Assembly (NCBI GenBank): GCA_963593905.1
Contig: CAVBBL010000015.1
Location: 1 to 59,259 of the forward strand
Direction: 5' to 3'
Origin: CAG-791 sp963593905
GTDB lineage: Bacteria; Bacillota; Clostridia; Lachnospirales; Lachnospiraceae
Length of the DNA stretch: 59,259 nucleotides
Under the pieces are notes generated by a model that saw nothing but the letters and a program-made list of their open reading frames with translations, made no database searches and was not told the origin of the DNA. Shown here one piece after another: positions 32,982-41,081 of the stretch (position 1 is the first letter of the stretch; every line of letters starts with the position of its first letter). Made by a program: the position numbers and the translations under genes.

Positions 32982-33539
32982 ATGATCACAGCAAATGAAT
33001 TTAAGAACGGCATGACCATCGATTACAACGGAAAGGTATGTCAGATTATCGAGTTCCAGCACGTTAAGCCCGGCAAAGGTGCTGCATTCGTCAGAACAAA
33101 GCTTAAGAATATCATCACCAACACCACTGTAGAGGATTCCTTAAAGCCTGAGGCAAAGTTCCCCTTAGTGAGAATCGACAGAAAGGATCACACCTATCTG
33201 TACAATGACGGTGATATGTATTACTTCATGGACAGCGAGACTTTCGAGAATCTCGACCTGACCAAGGAAGTAGTAGGCAATTCCCTTGACTTCGTTAAGG
33301 AGAATGAGGTCGTGAAGGTTTGCTCCTTTAATGGCAATGCCTATGCTATTGAGCCCCCGCTGAACGTAGTTCTGCAGGTTACTGAGACAGAGCCCGGTGT
33401 AAAGGGCAACACCGCTACCGGTGCTACCAAGCCCGCTACCGTAGAGACCGGCGCACAGGTTAAGGTGCCGCTGTTCATCGAGCAGGGTGAGCTGATCAAG
33501 GTAGATACCAGAACCGGTGAGTATCTTTCCAGAGCATAA
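32982..33539 (+). CDS. efp: Elongation factor P
   Basis: Relieves ribosome stalling at proline runs by binding between the P and E sites. It is 185 residues from the ATG after AAGGAGTGTTTCAG; the frame extends 29 codons upstream but that segment has no family similarity. Domain I carries the modifiable loop HVKPGKGAAF with Lys32 at its tip, so a lysine-type modification is possible. Domains II and III (PLFIEQGELIKVDTRTGEYLSRA at the end) are intact. It lies next to aroQ, a common Firmicutes neighbourhood, and has its own terminator. Confidence 0.96.
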   Translation: MITANEFKNGMTIDYNGKVCQIIEFQHVKPGKGAAFVRTKLKNIITNTTVEDSLKPEAKFPLVRIDRKDHTYLYNDGDMYYFMDSETFENLDLTKEVVGNSLDFVKENEVVKVCSFNGNAYAIEPPLNVVLQVTETEPGVKGNTATGATKPATVETGAQVKVPLFIEQGELIKVDTRTGEYLSRA

Positions 33540-33553
33540 GAATTTGTATATTG

Positions 33554-33589
33554 CCCACAGGAGTCGCGTGCTGATTCCTGTGGGTTTTT
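33554..33589 (+). terminator. Rho-independent terminator after efp
   Basis: CCCACAGGA at 33554-33562 pairs with TCCTGTGGG at 33576-33584, followed by TTTTT. It lies 14 nt after the efp stop codon. Confidence 0.9.
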
Positions 33590-33690
33590 GCTATGATACA
33601 GTGGATGTCCGGGCATGCTATAACCATGACCTGCGGCGCAGTGATAGAAGGCGCGGCAGAAAGTTCAATATTTTTTCACGAATTCCTTAC

Positions 33691-33719
33691 TGGACAACTG
33701 TGCCTGCCTATGCTATTAT
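33691..33719 (+). promoter_or_regulatory. Probable promoter of tRNA-Arg
   Basis: TGGACA at 33691-33696 and TATTAT at 33714-33719 have a 17-nt spacer and end 32 nt before the tRNA. Hexamers and spacing resemble the promoter of the tRNA-Gly gene in this window. Confidence 0.65.
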
Positions 33720-33751
33720 AACCTAGGTCTTTATGACCAACATATGTAAAT

Positions 33752-33823
33752 GCACTCGTAGTCTAATGGATAGAACGGAGGCCTCCGACGCCTTTGATGC
33801 AGGTTCGATTCCTGTCGGGTGCA
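33752..33823 (+). tRNA. tRNA-Arg (anticodon CCG)
   Basis: Acceptor GCACTCG / CGGGTGC (one T-G pair) with discriminator A, anticodon stem GAGGC / GCCTT with loop CTCCGAC giving anticodon CCG, which reads CGG arginine codons. T arm is CAGG-TTCGATT-CCTG. CCA is not encoded. The D stem GTCT / GAAC contains a C-A mismatch. A T-rich run (TTTTCTTTTTTT) follows directly and may terminate it. Confidence 0.92.
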
Positions 33824-33899
33824 TTTTCTTTTTTTATGGGGATTATAAGAGATATGAAGGGGGAGGAGAGATCAACCGGAAAGGAAGGGATAGCTTCTC

Positions 33900-35369
33900 A
33901 TGCAGGATAGAAAAGATGATTTCCAGGATAATTTTCAGGATAACTGGGACGACAATATAGAAAACGACAATGAAGAGATAAACGAGACAGAGCAGTTCGC
34001 GGAGAGCGCGGAGCGCCAGAGAGAGCGGGAAGAGCGCAGAAAGAGAAACCGCCGCCGCAATCAGATTGATTTCGCAGGGGTGGAGAAGGCCTGGCATGAG
34101 ATCAGGGTCTGGGTGATAGATCATCTGCGAATCATCATGCCTGTTGTACTGGCTGTCTGTGTGTTGGTGACTGTGCTGATTGCAGTCAATGCCAATCGCC
34201 ATGCCAAAGCCAGAGAAGAGGCACAGAGCGCAGAGAGCGCAGAGGGTGCCTCCAGCGAGGAAAGCCAGGAGCCGGCGTTGGAATTAAATGCCTATCCGGA
34301 TGTGTGTAATCTGATCAATCAATATTACATGGCGTTGGCCAATGCGGATGCGGATACCATCAGTAGTATCGACCCCGGCATTGACGACACGGAGAAGATT
34401 CGTATCCAGGCGATCGGACAGTATATTGATTCCTATACTACCGTGGATGTGTATTCCAAGCCCGGTCCCAAGGACGGCACTTATATTTGCTATGTCTATA
34501 CAAAGGTAAAGTTCAAGGATTACGAGCAGGAAGTCCCCGGACTACAGACCATGTACGTGTGCACCAATGAAGATGGCAGCCTCTATATCAATGAGGGCGA
34601 GGAGACCGAGGATGTCACGGACTACATCAAGGATACCTCTCTTCAGAATGATGTGGTAGATCTGAATAATAAGGTGACGGCCGAATACAATGATCTGCTG
34701 GCAGCGGATGAGGATCTCCAGACCTTCCTGGATGACTTGAGCTCTCAGATCGATGTCAGCGTAGGCGAGGCCCTGGCAGCAGCCAACGGACAGGCAGTGG
34801 GCGAGGGTGCTACCGAAGAGACCACAGAAGAGACGACAGACGAAGCAACCCAGGAGACTTCCACAGAGAGCACCGGCACCACACAGTATCTGCAGGCATC
34901 AGACGTCATCAATGTGCGTTCCTCCGATTCCGAGACAGCCGATATCATCGGCCAGACAGAGGCAGGTGCTAATTATCAGCTGTTAGAGAGTAAAGACAAT
35001 GGCTGGAGCAGGATCAGCTTTAACGGCGCAGAAGGCTATGTGAAGACAGAATACTTTACCGCCGTTTCCGGTGAGTTAGGAGCTGCAGACGCTTCCCAGA
35101 GTCAGGACAGCACCGGGGAGAGCACAGATACTGCACAGAGCACCGATACTACACAGGCCGATACTGCTTCTGATGAGGTGGCCAATCCCACCAAGGCTAC
35201 AGCGAAGGACACCGTTGCGGTCAGAAAGAGTGAGGGCGGTGAGCAAATCGGCACAGTCTACAAGGGTGATGTGCTGGATGTGCAGATGAAGATGGGCGAC
35301 GGCTGGACCAAGGTGACCTATAACGGAGAGACCGCTTACGTAAAGTCCGAGTACTTCACTTTTTCATAA
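33900..35369 (+). CDS. Membrane-anchored protein with two bacterial SH3 domains
   Basis: 489 residues. A very polar, charged cytoplasmic N-terminus (1-75, rich in D/N/E then R) is followed by one membrane helix at about 77-97. An extracellular domain of about 105-290 follows (YYMALANADADTISSIDPGI, similar in style to small stress or transport-associated folds). A Thr/Glu-rich linker comes before two SH3b repeats at about 325-385 (INVRSSDSETADIIG) and 430-489 (VAVRKSEGGEQIGT), separated by another S/T/D-rich linker. Likely binds cell wall or surface ligands; no catalytic domain is visible. Encoded just after tRNA-Arg. Confidence 0.8.
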   Translation: MQDRKDDFQDNFQDNWDDNIENDNEEINETEQFAESAERQREREERRKRNRRRNQIDFAGVEKAWHEIRVWVIDHLRIIMPVVLAVCVLVTVLIAVNANRHAKAREEAQSAESAEGASSEESQEPALELNAYPDVCNLINQYYMALANADADTISSIDPGIDDTEKIRIQAIGQYIDSYTTVDVYSKPGPKDGTYICYVYTKVKFKDYEQEVPGLQTMYVCTNEDGSLYINEGEETEDVTDYIKDTSLQNDVVDLNNKVTAEYNDLLAADEDLQTFLDDLSSQIDVSVGEALAAANGQAVGEGATEETTEETTDEATQETSTESTGTTQYLQASDVINVRSSDSETADIIGQTEAGANYQLLESKDNGWSRISFNGAEGYVKTEYFTAVSGELGAADASQSQDSTGESTDTAQSTDTTQADTASDEVANPTKATAKDTVAVRKSEGGEQIGTVYKGDVLDVQMKMGDGWTKVTYNGETAYVKSEYFTFS

Positions 35370-35845
35370 AAGTGCAGGGACGCATGCAAGCGCGAATCTT
35401 TCGTGAAAAGAAGGTCAGCGCTTATCCGAAGGCCGGTGGATCGTGCTTTGGCACATTCCACTATATTACAGAATGCTTCGGTATAGAGGATTATTCCGGA
35501 AGTGCCTGACGTATGTGTGAAATGCAATCCGGCAGTTATGTATAATGAGATGAGGGAGAAGAGGCAGCATGCTTTTTTCTCCCTCTTTTTGCATCTTTGA
35601 TATATAATGAGAATACCAGAGGCAAAAGTTCCCAGACTCCGACGCTAGATTGCTCTCATGAGGAGTTGTGACTTATGGGAATATAGGGAATATGTGGAAT
35701 ATGTGGAATATGGGAAAACATTTTATCTCAGACATTGGTGTATAAACGTAGTGTGAAAAAGCTTAAAAGAAATGGATGAGGACTTTCCATTTAATTGATA
35801 CCGAAACTGTAAATGTTATCAGTGTAAGGAAAAGGATGGTGCAGT
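35370..35845. other. 476-bp intergenic region without a gene
   Basis: It contains a GGTGGA..GTGC / GCAC..TCCAC hairpin near 35430-35457, a terminator at 35552-35590, a TATAAT-like sequence near 35602-35610, and a fourfold 9-bp tandem repeat (GGAATATGT-like) at 35678-35713. No credible reading frame or RNA family is recognised. Confidence 0.6.
35552..35590 (+). terminator. Rho-independent terminator, probably of the SH3-protein gene
   Basis: GAGGGAGAA at 35552-35560 pairs with TTCTCCCTC at 35577-35585, followed by TTTTT. It lies about 180 nt beyond the stop codon, so the transcript would have a long 3-prime tail. Confidence 0.75.
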
Positions 35846-37264
35846 ATGTTTGGAAAAGTAAATATGGCAATTTTAGGATGCGGCAACATCGCCGGACTCA
35901 TGGCGGAGACGATTCGGAGTATGTCCGGGGTGAGAGCCTATGCAGTGGCTTCCCGAAGCCTTAATAAGGCGGTGGACTTCGCAAAACAGAACGGATTTAA
36001 GAAGGCCTACGGATCCTATGAGGAACTGCTGCAGGATAAAAAGGTAGATCTGGTCTATATCGCTACACCTCACTCAGAGCACTATGCCAATGCGAAGCTT
36101 TGCATTTCCTATGGGAAGCCTGTCTTGTGCGAAAAAGCTTTTACGGTAAACGCCGGGCAGGCGGAGGAGCTTTTCCGTCTGGCAGAGGAGAAAAATGTCT
36201 TTATCACGGAGGCGATGTGGATCCGGTACATGCCTATGTATCAGACCATCAAGGAAGTGTTGGACAGCCGCATAATCGGTGATCCGGCGATGCTGACGGC
36301 GAATCTCGGCTACAATATCCGCTGGGTGAAGCGTCTCATTGATCCGGAGCTGGCAGGCGGTGCCCTCCTGGATGTGGGCGTCTATCCCCTTAATTTTGCC
36401 TGCATGATGTTCGGCCACGATATTTTGCGTATGGATGCCCATTGCACCTACACAGAGACAGGATTGGATGAGCAGGACAGCATCACTTTGATCTATAAAG
36501 ACGGCCGGATGGCGGTACTGAATGCCTCTATGCTGGGTGTCAGTGACAGAATGGGCGTCATTCAGGGCTCCAAGGGCTACATGGTCATCGAGAACATCAA
36601 TAACTTTGAGACCCTGACGGTATATGACAATGCCTATAACAAACTGAAAACCTATAAGAGACCGAAGCAGAAGACCGGCTATGAGTACGAAGTAAGCGCC
36701 TGCCTGAAGGCCCTGAAGGAAGGCTGGCTGGAGTGCCCGGAAATGCCGCATGCGGAGACCCTGCGGATGATGCGGCTGATGGATGCAGTGCGCAGACGCA
36801 TGGGCGTTACCTACCCTATGGAAAAGGATGCTGCAAGGGACGAGGAAAACACAGAAAAACAGCAGGCAGAGAACACTGGAAACAAGGAGAATAATCCGGG
36901 AAACATAGAAAATGATATGGATAACATGAATTTCCGGACAAATACAAGTGGGCAGAATGTTTCAGAATATGTGCCTCAGCAGCCAGTTTCCGTGGATGTC
37001 AGCGAGATTAAATTAGAGGAGGGGGATTCCCCGGTGATCCGGGCTACCCAGGAGGCTCTGGAGGCAGCCGGCGTGGTGTCGGCAGAGGAAGTAGAGGCGG
37101 CATCTGCAGAAGAAGCAGAGACAGTATCCAGCGCTGTATCCTCTGAGAAAGTAGAGACAGTATCCAACGCTGCATCTTCAGAGAAAATTGAGGCAGCATC
37201 TGGCGCTGCATCTGCCTGTGGGGAAAATACGGAAGAGAATATCAGCTATGAACAATCAATGTGA
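35846..37264 (+). CDS. Gfo/Idh/MocA family oxidoreductase with low-complexity tail
   Basis: Predicted NAD(P)-dependent dehydrogenase on a sugar or related polyol; the substrate is unknown. The N-terminal Rossmann motif AILGCGNIAGLMAE is at residues 8-21, VYIATPHSEHY near 72, and the catalytic-type LCEKAFT near 95. The C-terminal domain with DVGVYPLNFACMMFG near 178 follows. The conserved fold ends near residue 325. The remaining ~145 residues are polar, rich in E/N then in A/S/E/V repeats (VETVSNAASSEKIEAA and similar). Such a tail is not normal for this family. It overlaps the next small gene by 17 bp, so that gene is translationally coupled. Confidence 0.85.
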   Translation: MFGKVNMAILGCGNIAGLMAETIRSMSGVRAYAVASRSLNKAVDFAKQNGFKKAYGSYEELLQDKKVDLVYIATPHSEHYANAKLCISYGKPVLCEKAFTVNAGQAEELFRLAEEKNVFITEAMWIRYMPMYQTIKEVLDSRIIGDPAMLTANLGYNIRWVKRLIDPELAGGALLDVGVYPLNFACMMFGHDILRMDAHCTYTETGLDEQDSITLIYKDGRMAVLNASMLGVSDRMGVIQGSKGYMVIENINNFETLTVYDNAYNKLKTYKRPKQKTGYEYEVSACLKALKEGWLECPEMPHAETLRMMRLMDAVRRRMGVTYPMEKDAARDEENTEKQQAENTGNKENNPGNIENDMDNMNFRTNTSGQNVSEYVPQQPVSVDVSEIKLEEGDSPVIRATQEALEAAGVVSAEEVEAASAEEAETVSSAVSSEKVETVSNAASSEKIEAASGAASACGENTEENISYEQSM

Positions 37265-37424
37265 TGACTGCATGTACAATGAGTATGACCAGGAGGATGA
37301 AAGCTACAGCTGCGGCCTTTCCCTGGATGAGGATGAGATGTACCATTTTCTGACCAGGCGATCCAAAGGATGCCCCTATTACCGCAGTGGAGATGAATAT
37401 GCGGTGGTGCGTCACCAGATGTGA
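37248..37424 (+). CDS. Small cysteine-containing protein, DUF6472-like
   Basis: 58 residues starting inside the end of the oxidoreductase gene (17-bp overlap). Four cysteines are spaced C5-x2-C8 ... C22 ... C42, suggesting a metal-binding knot. SLDEDEMYHFL and CPYYRSGDEY are characteristic of a short family I associate with Lachnospiraceae (DUF6472), though I cannot confirm the number. mnmA follows 30 bp later. A role with tRNA thiolation is conceivable from the position only. Confidence 0.75.
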   Translation: MNNQCDDCMYNEYDQEDESYSCGLSLDEDEMYHFLTRRSKGCPYYRSGDEYAVVRHQM

Positions 37425-37454
37425 GAAAAGTGTGGAATATGGAGTAAACGTATT

Positions 37455-38543
37455 ATGAAAAAAACAGTAGTGGTAGGTATGTCCGGGGGTGTGGATTCCT
37501 CCGTGGCTGCTTATTTACTGAAGGAGCAGGGATATGACGTCATCGGAGCTACCATGCAGATCTGGCAGTCTGATGATGCCTGTTCCATCGAAAAAGAGGG
37601 AGGATGCTGCGGCCAGAGCGCTGTGGAGGATGCCCGCCGGGTGGCAGCTGTTCTGGACATTCCCTACTATGTCATGGATTTCAGAGATGTCTTTCGGGAA
37701 AAGGTCATGGACTATTTCACGGAGGAGTATCTGCAGGGCAGGACGCCCAATCCCTGCATTGCCTGCAACCGATATGTGAAATGGGAAGCGCTGCTTCGCC
37801 GGAGCATGGAAATTGGCGCAGATTATATTGCCACAGGCCATTATGCCAGAATAGAAAAACTTCCGGGTGGCCGATACGCTGTCACCAACTCTGTGACAGC
37901 GGCAAAGGATCAGACCTATGCCCTTTACAATCTGACCCAGGGACAGCTGGCACATACACTGATGCCGGTGGGAGAATATCACAAGGAAGAGATTCGGGAA
38001 ATCGCCAGAAAGGCCGGTCTGCCTGTCTTTTCCAAACCGGACAGCCAGGAGATCTGCTTTATCCAGGATGATGACTATGCCTCATTTCTGGAAAGAGAAG
38101 CAGGAGAGAGGGTACCGGGGCCGGGACGTTTTGTGTGGAAGGACGGCACAGATCTGGGGGGTCATAAAGGTATTACCCACTACACCATCGGCCAGAGAAA
38201 AGGACTGGGGCTGGCCATGGGACACCCCATCTTTGTCACGAAAATAGACCCTCAGACTGATGAAGTGATTCTGGGAGAAGGAGAGGATGTCTTTGGCCAT
38301 ACCCTGCTGTGTGACCATCTGAATTTCATGTCCATAGCACCGGAGGACTTTCCGGTGGGCAGCAGACGAAAGGCCATGGGCAAGATCCGCTATTCACACA
38401 AAGGAAGCGGCTGCGTGCTGGAGAGGACAAAGGAAGATGAAATCCGTGCCTACTTCCCGGATAAAGTCCGGGCAATCACCCCGGGACAGGCGGCTGTCTT
38501 CTATGATGGAGAGCACATTCTTTGCGGCGGGACTATACTATAA
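37455..38543 (+). CDS. mnmA: tRNA-specific 2-thiouridylase MnmA
   Basis: Adenylates and thiolates U34 of tRNAs for Lys, Glu and Gln. It is 362 residues. The PP-loop VVGMSGGVDSSVAAYLL is at residues 5-21. The first catalytic cysteine is in NPCIACNRYVKW near 101 and the second in DSQEICFI near 200, with CATGHYA-type GADYIATGHYARI between. C-terminal beta domains are complete. Its stop overlaps the stop of the convergent PHP gene by 6 bp, leaving no room for a dedicated terminator. Confidence 0.95.
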   Translation: MKKTVVVGMSGGVDSSVAAYLLKEQGYDVIGATMQIWQSDDACSIEKEGGCCGQSAVEDARRVAAVLDIPYYVMDFRDVFREKVMDYFTEEYLQGRTPNPCIACNRYVKWEALLRRSMEIGADYIATGHYARIEKLPGGRYAVTNSVTAAKDQTYALYNLTQGQLAHTLMPVGEYHKEEIREIARKAGLPVFSKPDSQEICFIQDDDYASFLEREAGERVPGPGRFVWKDGTDLGGHKGITHYTIGQRKGLGLAMGHPIFVTKIDPQTDEVILGEGEDVFGHTLLCDHLNFMSIAPEDFPVGSRRKAMGKIRYSHKGSGCVLERTKEDEIRAYFPDKVRAITPGQAAVFYDGEHILCGGTIL

Positions 38544-39380
38544 AGCATGCCACTTGGGTTTTCTATCAAGAAAAGTGAAATAGTACTTAAAACCGCAGTC
38601 CTTTAAGGCTCTTTCTGCCTGATCAAAGTGCAGGGCTATGCGGTCCGGCGTGTGTGCATCAGATCCTACGGTGATCATCTCACCGCCAAGCTCCCGATAC
38701 CTTTTTAATATATCCCGGCAGGGATTGAGATCCTTGCATCCCTTGGATAAAGGCGCTGAGTTTACCTCCAGCGCTTTTTCTTTTTTTATCAGAATCTGCA
38801 GCATCGGATCAATGAGGTCGGCAAAATCAGCATAATGATAATCGGCATCCTTATTCCGGCCGTAGCGCACTACGTAGTCCAGATGTCCGTAGCTGTCAAA
38901 GCAGTCACAGCTCTGCAGACAGGAAAGAGCATAGGTAAAGTATTCCCGATAGGCGTCTGCATCACTTCGCCCTTCATAGAAACGGGGATAGTAGGGATCG
39001 GTTCCCTGAGAATTGGCCAGATGTGTGGAGCCGATGACGAAATCCAGAGAAGGATTTGCTGCCAGAAAATTCTGATAGAATCCGTTTAGTCCAGGCTGCA
39101 GTCCCAGCTCCACACCGTATCTTAGATCAATTCGGCCAGCATATCGCTCTTTCATTTCCATAAATTCCTTATGATAGGAAAGTATATCCAAATCAAAGCA
39201 GCCATAGTCTGCAGGATTTATTTCCGGATTGGCAGCATAGGGGAAATCCTTATCAAAATGCTCCGTAAAGCACATGGACGTAAGACCTGCCGAAAGAGCG
39301 GCTTCGATCTGCTCCTCCATAGGGGTCTCGCTGTCTCCGGAGTGATGGGAATGTAAGTGGCAGTCAGCTAAAATAGGCAT
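38538..39380 (-). CDS. PHP-domain phosphatase, probable histidinol-phosphatase
   Basis: 280 residues of the PHP metallophosphatase family, HisJ/HisK type. Seen: the first metal motif DCHLHSHHSGD at residues 6-16, FTEHFDKDFPY near 38, the catalytic E/GVELG region near 90, IGSTHLA near 116, and SDAHTPDRIA near 243. This fits histidinol-phosphate phosphatase in histidine synthesis, but no his genes are adjacent and other phosphoesters are possible. It converges with mnmA, overlapping by 6 bp. Confidence 0.85.
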   Translation of the reverse strand: MPILADCHLHSHHSGDSETPMEEQIEAALSAGLTSMCFTEHFDKDFPYAANPEINPADYGCFDLDILSYHKEFMEMKERYAGRIDLRYGVELGLQPGLNGFYQNFLAANPSLDFVIGSTHLANSQGTDPYYPRFYEGRSDADAYREYFTYALSCLQSCDCFDSYGHLDYVVRYGRNKDADYHYADFADLIDPMLQILIKKEKALEVNSAPLSKGCKDLNPCRDILKRYRELGGEMITVGSDAHTPDRIALHFDQAERALKDCGFKYYFTFLDRKPKWHAL

Positions 39381-39451
39381 GGTAAACTCCTTTTGTTCTA
39401 GATCTCAAATTAAAACATCAAGGTTGGTTATTGGTTTTTCATTGCGTGGAG

Positions 39452-39637
39452 GTGCGGTCGCCGGCCAAGAGAGCGGGTCCTGTCGGAGGTATCCGGGTTT
39501 GGGGACGCCTCTCGGCTCCGTACAAGAGCCTAGCGGTACGTAAGCTCGCAAAGGACGCGAGCTAAGTACCGAGGCTCTTGTAAGGCCCCTGCACCCGGAC
39601 ACTCTCCGCTACCCGTTCTCTTGGCCGGCGACCGCAC
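39452..39637. repeat. Single copy of the long imperfect hairpin element
   Basis: Seen: 27-nt arms at 39452-39478 and 39611-39637 pair at every position (26 Watson-Crick pairs and one G-T). Inside, CGGAG (39484-39488) pairs with CTCCG (39604-39608), TCCGGGT (39492-39498) with ACCCGGA (39593-39599), GGGG with CCCC, and the central hairpin at 39521-39582 has arms TACAAGAGCC / GGCTCTTGTA. The whole element can thus fold into one long rod. It lies 72 bp upstream of the PHP gene start and in the gapA upstream region. Confidence 0.9.
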
Positions 39638-39772
39638 AGCAACAGCAGATTTTTTATTGTAATCTCTACAGGAGTGTAATATTATTTCTTTAGATTTACA
39701 ACAGTTTATCAGCAGCTCATCAATAGCATATCAACAGCGAAAGCGGTTTATAGTATTTTTACTGAATACGAC

Positions 39773-39801
39773 TTGAATTTTACCGCCTGATTGGTTAAAA
39801 T
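39773..39801 (+). promoter_or_regulatory. Probable sigma-A promoter of gapA
   Basis: TTGAAT at 39773-39778 and TAAAAT at 39796-39801 with a 17-nt spacer would give a leader of about 75 nt ending at AGGAGG. The remaining 39638-39772 is AT-rich with no recognised regulator site; no cggR-like gene lies upstream. Confidence 0.55.
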
Positions 39802-39884
39802 AGTGGTGCTGACAAAAATTTGACAATGTAATTACGTTGCCGAATTGTTGCATAAATTTAAATTTCACTTAGGAGGAAATTAAA

Positions 39885-40916
39885 ATGGCAGTAAGAGTAG
39901 CAATTAATGGTTTTGGCCGTATTGGTCGTCTTGCATTCAGACAGATGTTCAATGCTCCGGGCTATGAAGTAGTAGCAATCAACGATCTGACCAGCCCCAA
40001 GATGCTGGCACATCTGTTAAAGTATGATTCCTCTCAGGGCAAGTATGCACTGGCTGATACCGTTAGCTATGAAGAGGGTGAGGGCGACAACGAGGGTTCC
40101 ATCACCGTTGACGGCAAGAAGATCACCATCTACAAGAAGGCTAATGCAGCAGAGCTTCCCTGGGGCGAGCTGAAGGTAGACGTTGTTCTGGAGTGCACCG
40201 GCTTCTACACCTCCAAGGCTAAGGCTGAGGCTCACATCCAGGCCGGCGCTCGTAAGGTTGTTATCTCTGCTCCTGCAGGAAACGATCTTCCTACCATCGT
40301 TTACAATGTAAACCACACTACCTTAAAGCCTGATGATACAGTTATTTCTGCAGCATCCTGCACCACCAACTGCTTAGCTCCTATGGCAAAGGCTCTGAAT
40401 GACCTTGCTCCTATCCAGTCCGGTATCATGAACACCATCCACGCTTACACCGGTGATCAGATGATCCTTGACGGCCCTCAGAGAAAGGGTGACCTGAGAA
40501 GATCCAGAGCAGGCGCTGTAAACATCGTTCCCAACAGCACCGGCGCTGCAAAGGCAATCGGCCTTGTTATCCCTGAGCTGAACGGCAAGCTCATCGGCGC
40601 TGCACAGCGTGTTCCGGTACCGACCGGTTCTACCACCATCCTGGTAGCAGTTGTTAAGGGTCAGGTTACCAAGGAGCAGGTTAACGAGCAGATGAAGAAG
40701 GAAGCTACCGAGTCCTTTGGTTACAACACCGATGAGATCGTTTCTTCCGATATCGTAGGCAGCACCTATGGTTCTATCTTTGATGCTACACAGACCATGG
40801 TTTCTCCTATGGAAGACGGCAACACCCAGGTTATGGTTGTTTCCTGGTATGACAATGAGAACTCCTATACCAGCCAGATGGTTCGTACCATCAAGTACTT
40901 CTCTGAGTTACAGTAA
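39885..40916 (+). CDS. gapA: Glyceraldehyde-3-phosphate dehydrogenase
   Basis: Oxidises glyceraldehyde 3-phosphate to 1,3-bisphosphoglycerate with NAD+. It is 343 residues. The Rossmann start VAINGFGRIGRLAFRQM is at residues 4-20, the catalytic Cys159 is in SAASCTTNCLAPM, and the phosphate-binding region NIVPNSTGAAKA and WYDNENSY are intact. A perfect AGGAGG precedes the ATG. Codon use is strongly restricted (many AAG, GAG, GCT, GTT), as expected of a very highly expressed gene. A strong terminator separates it from pgk. Confidence 0.97.
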   Translation: MAVRVAINGFGRIGRLAFRQMFNAPGYEVVAINDLTSPKMLAHLLKYDSSQGKYALADTVSYEEGEGDNEGSITVDGKKITIYKKANAAELPWGELKVDVVLECTGFYTSKAKAEAHIQAGARKVVISAPAGNDLPTIVYNVNHTTLKPDDTVISAASCTTNCLAPMAKALNDLAPIQSGIMNTIHAYTGDQMILDGPQRKGDLRRSRAGAVNIVPNSTGAAKAIGLVIPELNGKLIGAAQRVPVPTGSTTILVAVVKGQVTKEQVNEQMKKEATESFGYNTDEIVSSDIVGSTYGSIFDATQTMVSPMEDGNTQVMVVSWYDNENSYTSQMVRTIKYFSELQ

Positions 40917-41006
40917 GATCCGCGGCCTGATACCGCAGCTGTGAGCTGTTCAGAGAGCTGCTGATGTCTCTTTGCAGACCCGGCAGACAGAATAGGGATT
41001 CACAAT

Positions 41007-41044
41007 GGGGTCCGGCCTTTTGAGAGGGCCGGACCCTGTTTTTT
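41007..41044 (+). terminator. Rho-independent terminator after gapA
   Basis: GGGTCCGGCC at 41008-41017 pairs perfectly with GGCCGGACCC at 41027-41036, followed by TGTTTTTT. It lies about 90 nt after gapA, so pgk-tpiA may depend on read-through or on their own promoter. Confidence 0.92.
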
Positions 41045-41081
41045 ATATCATGGAAAATGATTTCGTAAGGAGGAACAAATC

